From: Candidatus Dormiibacterota bacterium | GTDB taxonomy: Bacteria > Chloroflexota > Dormibacteria > Dormibacterales > Dormibacteraceae | Length of the DNA: 33,812 nt | Reading direction: 5' to 3' | NCBI GenBank assembly: GCA_003151665.1 | Contig: PLYD01000060.1 | Location: 230-34,041, forward strand | Part shown: positions 31,817-33,812 of the stretch, piece after piece | Layout of the letters: every line of letters starts with the position of its first letter | How positions within the stretch are numbered: position 1 is the first letter of the stretch | The notes under the pieces: generated by a model | What the model was told of the DNA's origin: nothing | Database searches by the model: none | Seen by the model: only the letters and a program-made list of their open reading frames with translations | Made by a program: the position numbers and the translations under genes

Positions 31817-31904
31817 GTGGACTTCGGTGGACTCTGGTGGACTAATCGACCACCGGCAATGTCGGGTCTGAACTCGAAAACGACTCTCGTGGACTCTGGT
31901 GGAC
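31817..31904 (+). repeat. Five GTGGAC(T) repeats, ten-base phased
   Basis: GTGGACT at 31817, 31827, 31837 and 31889, and GTGGAC at 31899. Spacing is exactly ten bases within each group, one helical turn. They lie just left of the right attachment repeat, where recombinase arm sites would be expected. Confidence 0.8.
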
Positions 31905-31918
31905 GGTCAACCCTGTGC

Positions 31919-31980
31919 CTGGCAGTCAGAAGGTCAGGGGTTCGAATCCCCTCGGGTCCACCAAATTTTGAGATCAGAAT
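31919..31980 (+). repeat. Right attachment-site-like direct repeat (tRNA 3' fragment)
   Basis: A copy of the 3' half of tRNA-Ala from the anticodon loop through CCA plus 17 bases, matching 25035-25096 with one mismatch. It lacks the acceptor 5' strand and D arm, so it is not a functional tRNA. Confidence 0.88.
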
Positions 31981-32011
31981 TGTCACAATCGACGGTCATC
32001 CCCCTCCAAGT

Positions 32012-32034
32012 GGCTTGTGGGACACACTTATTCG
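32012..32034 (+). repeat. Repeat copy C
   Basis: GTGGGACACACTTATTC with flanking identity to copies A and B (19 of 23 positions shared with B). It is just outside the island's right end. Confidence 0.5.
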
Positions 32035-32202
32035 TCCGAGGCTGACTAAGTAGCTCCCCGCTCATGGACAGCTGAACCTTCGCAAGACCAGGAGGCCGGC
32101 CGGCAGAACAATCGCTTCGACCCCGAGCGCGAATTGATCTTGACGCCGGGATCGCGTGCCGATTCATGTTTCGGTTCCCTTCTCAGGCGTAGCATCGCCA
32201 CG

Positions 32203-32544
32203 ATGGCCACCGAGCCCCCGAACAGCGTGCCGCCTCCGCCTGCCGAGCCACCCAAGCCTCCAGGTCCTGGAGCTTCACGCCATGAATGGTGGGCATGGCG
32301 TCGCCAGCGGCGGGACTATATGCACGATCACTGGGCAGGCGGTTGGTACGGACCGTGGGCGTGGGGCGGCGGGGGCGTGTGGCCGTGGTTCTGGGGAGCA
32401 GCCCTAGTTCTGATCGGTGCCTACTACCTGCTCCAAAATCTTGGCCTGCTCAGTTGGGTGAGGGGCGACGTGCTATGGCCCAGTCTCCTGATTGTGCTTG
32501 GCGTTCTGCTGTTGATCCGCCGCGGCCGGGATTTGTGGCGCTAA
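32203..32544 (+). CDS. Small membrane protein with LiaI/DUF5668-like helices
   Basis: 113 residues from ATG 32203; an upstream ATG at 32134 is less likely. The N-terminal part is Pro-rich (PPPPAEPPKPPGPG), then a Trp/Arg-rich stretch (HEWWAWRRQRR, WAGGWYGPWAWGGGG). The C-terminal half has two hydrophobic helices (FWGAALVLIGAYYLL and VLWPSLLIVLGVLLLI) and a basic RRGRDLWR end. The GAYYLLQNLGLL and LWPSLLIVLGVLLL pattern matches the short LiaI/DUF5668-type membrane domain found in envelope-stress proteins. Function unknown; likely envelope-associated. Confidence 0.76.
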   Translation: MATEPPNSVPPPPAEPPKPPGPGASRHEWWAWRRQRRDYMHDHWAGGWYGPWAWGGGGVWPWFWGAALVLIGAYYLLQNLGLLSWVRGDVLWPSLLIVLGVLLLIRRGRDLWR

Positions 32545-32947
32545 CCCCGGGGTCGCCATTCCCATAACGTCATGGTGAGGATAACCCTTTGTATATCGCT
32601 AGCGCCAGTGTTATCTGGCTCGGTCGGTCAGTGCACGGTCACGGCAAGACATCGCCTTCCACCTCCACCCGGGTCCGAGTCCCCCCTGCGGCTCTCAAAA
32701 TCGCCTGTCCTTGGGTGGGATGGTGCGGGGAGGCTGACCGGCCCTCGAGACGTGTCCACAACTGAAGAGCCAGATGAGCGAACCGTTGCCGGCGCAGAGG
32801 GGGTGTGCCGTTAACCCGTCTCCGTCATCTCCTGGCAAGGTCCAACGGGAACGATGGCGGGAATTCGAACTCCTCGCCCCTCAGGCCGCCGACCTTCCTT
32901 TGCCACCCCCTCGACCGGGCCGAAATTGCTACTGTCGTCCCAGTTCA
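32545..32947. other. 403-bp stretch without a convincing gene
   Basis: Open frames here overlap each other and lack ribosome sites or recognisable sequence. No tRNA, strong terminator or repeat is visible. A TACTGT box at 32929-32934 precedes the gene at 32948. Confidence 0.5.
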
Positions 32948-33199
32948 ATGACCTCACCAGCTTGGGCGAACCAAGCCAGAGCCTTATTCAAGGAGTACGG
33001 TGTAACCGGCACCGACATCCGGGTTGTTGTGCCGCTCGACGCGGATGAGGCGATCTTCGTAATTCCGCTAGCCGCCGCGGCCGGCATGCGAGAGCTCGAG
33101 CTGACAGTGGCGCTCTCGACGTTGCTCAAGCGAAAGGTCTGGGTTGCCACTGATGGCCCCCAATGGCGCGATCACACGGAGCCGCTCGACCGGACATAG
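32948..33199 (+). CDS. Unknown 83-residue protein
   Basis: The start is probably ATG 32948 (MTSPAWANQARALFKEYGV); the frame is open from 32774 but the added part is Pro/Arg-rich noise. The product has strand-helix character (TDIRVVVPLDADEAIFVIPL, then LELTVALSTLLKRKVWVATD). No family is recognised. There is no clear ribosome site. The neighbouring gene at 33320 runs the same way 120 bp later. It might be a small regulatory or toxin-antitoxin-like protein, but nothing shows this. Confidence 0.5.
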   Translation: MTSPAWANQARALFKEYGVTGTDIRVVVPLDADEAIFVIPLAAAAGMRELELTVALSTLLKRKVWVATDGPQWRDHTEPLDRT

Positions 33200-33319
33200 C
33201 ACGATTAGCGACTTGGTGCGGGGGTCTGGGCGGTCTTGAGGGAAATCTGCAAGTGCATTACTTCGAAAACGCGGTCATTGGCGTGCGGGTTTGGTTCCAC
33301 TCGAGGCTGACGTAGGCAC

Positions 33320-33625
33320 ATGGGTCGAGTGCTCGATGATCAATGCCGAGCCGCAGTTCAACGCGCCTTGGAAACCGCGGAACTCTGCCTAAGAGGTGAT
33401 CTCTCTGAGATTGACGCAGCAAGTGAGATAACCAAACTCGCGAGCATCGATTGCTTCGACTTTCTGGAGGGGGGCTTTGAGCTTGTCGATCTAATGGGAG
33501 AATTCGCCGCCCCGACCTATGTATTGGAGGTGGATGAGCCCGATGAGAAAGAGACGGCAGAAATCTCGCTAGAGATACGTCAGTCGTTGTCAGCATTCGT
33601 AATGCGGGCCAAGCGCGATGGCTAG
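33320..33625 (+). CDS. Unknown 101-residue acidic protein
   Basis: ATG 33320 opens MGRVLDDQCRAAVQRALETA, then LRGDLSEIDAASEITKLASI, FLEGGFELVDLMGEF and a Glu/Asp-rich strand YVLEVDEPDEKETAE. It is rich in helix and acidic. No family is recognised. The TAG at 33623 is followed in the same frame by 50 open codons ending TGA at 33778 that look coding (WYGLDQLPTRDEF, ELVVDECLAVILGSSRP). That suggests either a broken longer gene or read-through. Lower GC than the first half of the window. Confidence 0.55.
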   Translation: MGRVLDDQCRAAVQRALETAELCLRGDLSEIDAASEITKLASIDCFDFLEGGFELVDLMGEFAAPTYVLEVDEPDEKETAEISLEIRQSLSAFVMRAKRDG

Positions 33626-33778
33626 GGATCGTATGAGGCCCTCTCTTTCCGGTGGTATGGACTTGACCAGCTTCCGACCCGAGATGAGTTCGGATTCGAT
33701 CAGGAACTCGTCGTTGACGAATGTCTGGCCGTGATCCTGGGTTCCTCGCGGCCTTCGACGATTGACCCAAAGCGCTGA
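33626..33778 (+). pseudogene. In-frame continuation after TAG
   Basis: 50 codons with no start codon of their own, in frame with the gene at 33320. The predicted sequence has a natural composition with SFRWYGLDQLPTRDEFGF and DECLAVILGSS. It is probably the C-terminal part of the same ancestral protein, cut off by the amber codon, or a sequencing error. Confidence 0.4.
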
Positions 33779-33812
33779 GGCTGAAACCTAACTACATGCC
33801 CCTGAAAAACAC

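Larger units (their letters stand above)
25097..31918. mobile_element. Putative genomic island in tRNA-Ala
   Basis: A 6.8-kb segment bounded by the 62-bp repeat. Its genes appear lower in GC than the flanks and carry no housekeeping functions. It holds a hybrid kinase, two receivers, a small membrane protein, a secreted peptide, an XRE-TPR regulator and a transposase remnant. Each end has clustered short repeats (25138-25169 and 31805-31904) like recombinase arm sites. No intact integrase gene was found, so it would be non-autonomous or decayed. Confidence 0.68.

Noticed and set aside
31919..31994. Second tRNA-Ala gene
   Set aside because: Only the 3' half is present; acceptor 5' strand and D arm are missing.
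31784..32053. ORF covering the right attachment repeat
   Set aside because: It reads through the tRNA fragment and the phased repeats, which explain its openness.
1..33812. CRISPR array
   Set aside because: No series of regularly spaced 25-40 bp repeats with unique spacers is present.

Overview
The window is GC-rich, densely packed bacterial DNA. It uses many TTG/GTG starts and ATGA stop-start overlaps. Short genes of the DUF1059 and YCII types, an Asp-box propeller next to an ECF sigma factor, a class III cyclase with an unassigned N-terminal half and an XRE-TPR regulator all suggest a soil bacterium of the Chloroflexota/Dormibacterota or Actinobacteriota type. This placement is inference from gene content only; no rRNA or marker gene is present.

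Layout. Positions 1-8.0 kb look like a catabolic region for methylated amines and amino acids. It holds a pterin-dependent methyltransferase (cut by the window edge), a virulence-factor-domain protein, an aldehyde dehydrogenase that lacks its catalytic half, a class III aminotransferase of GABA-aminotransferase type, a choline-kinase-like phosphotransferase, a dimethylglycine/sarcosine dehydrogenase-like flavoprotein with a folate-binding domain, and an APC permease. Positions 8.0-11.3 kb hold YCII and DUF1059 proteins, a BTAD regulator, and an ECF sigma factor overlapping a membrane-anchored Asp-box propeller. Positions 11.3-24.9 kb are mixed housekeeping and accessory genes: a small membrane protein, a penicillin-acylase-family Ntn hydrolase, a class III cyclase, a secreted protein, a PaiB-like flavin protein, an EamA transporter, an Hsp70-like ATPase with a four-cysteine insert, an SRPBCC protein, MarR and YceI, a DEAD-box helicase and a dienelactone hydrolase.

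Positions 25.0-32.0 kb look like a genomic island. An intact tRNA-Ala(GGC) lies at 25004-25079, and its 3' half plus 17 downstream bases is repeated at 31919-31980 (62 bp, one mismatch). Both ends carry short repeats resembling recombinase arm sites, but no intact integrase is visible, only a broken transposase. The cargo is a membrane hybrid histidine kinase with two receivers, two stand-alone receivers, a small membrane protein on the opposite strand, and a 31-residue secreted-peptide gene directly upstream of an XRE-TPR regulator. The 7-residue tail left after predicted signal cleavage (DSTGPHV), the TPR regulator next door, and a repeated CGCTTGAC half-site make this pair a candidate RRNPP-type peptide-signalling system. 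This is the most interesting feature of the window. It rests on architecture and spacing only.

Positions 32.0-33.8 kb contain short genes: a small membrane protein, two unknown proteins, and an open frame that continues past an in-frame TAG to 33778.
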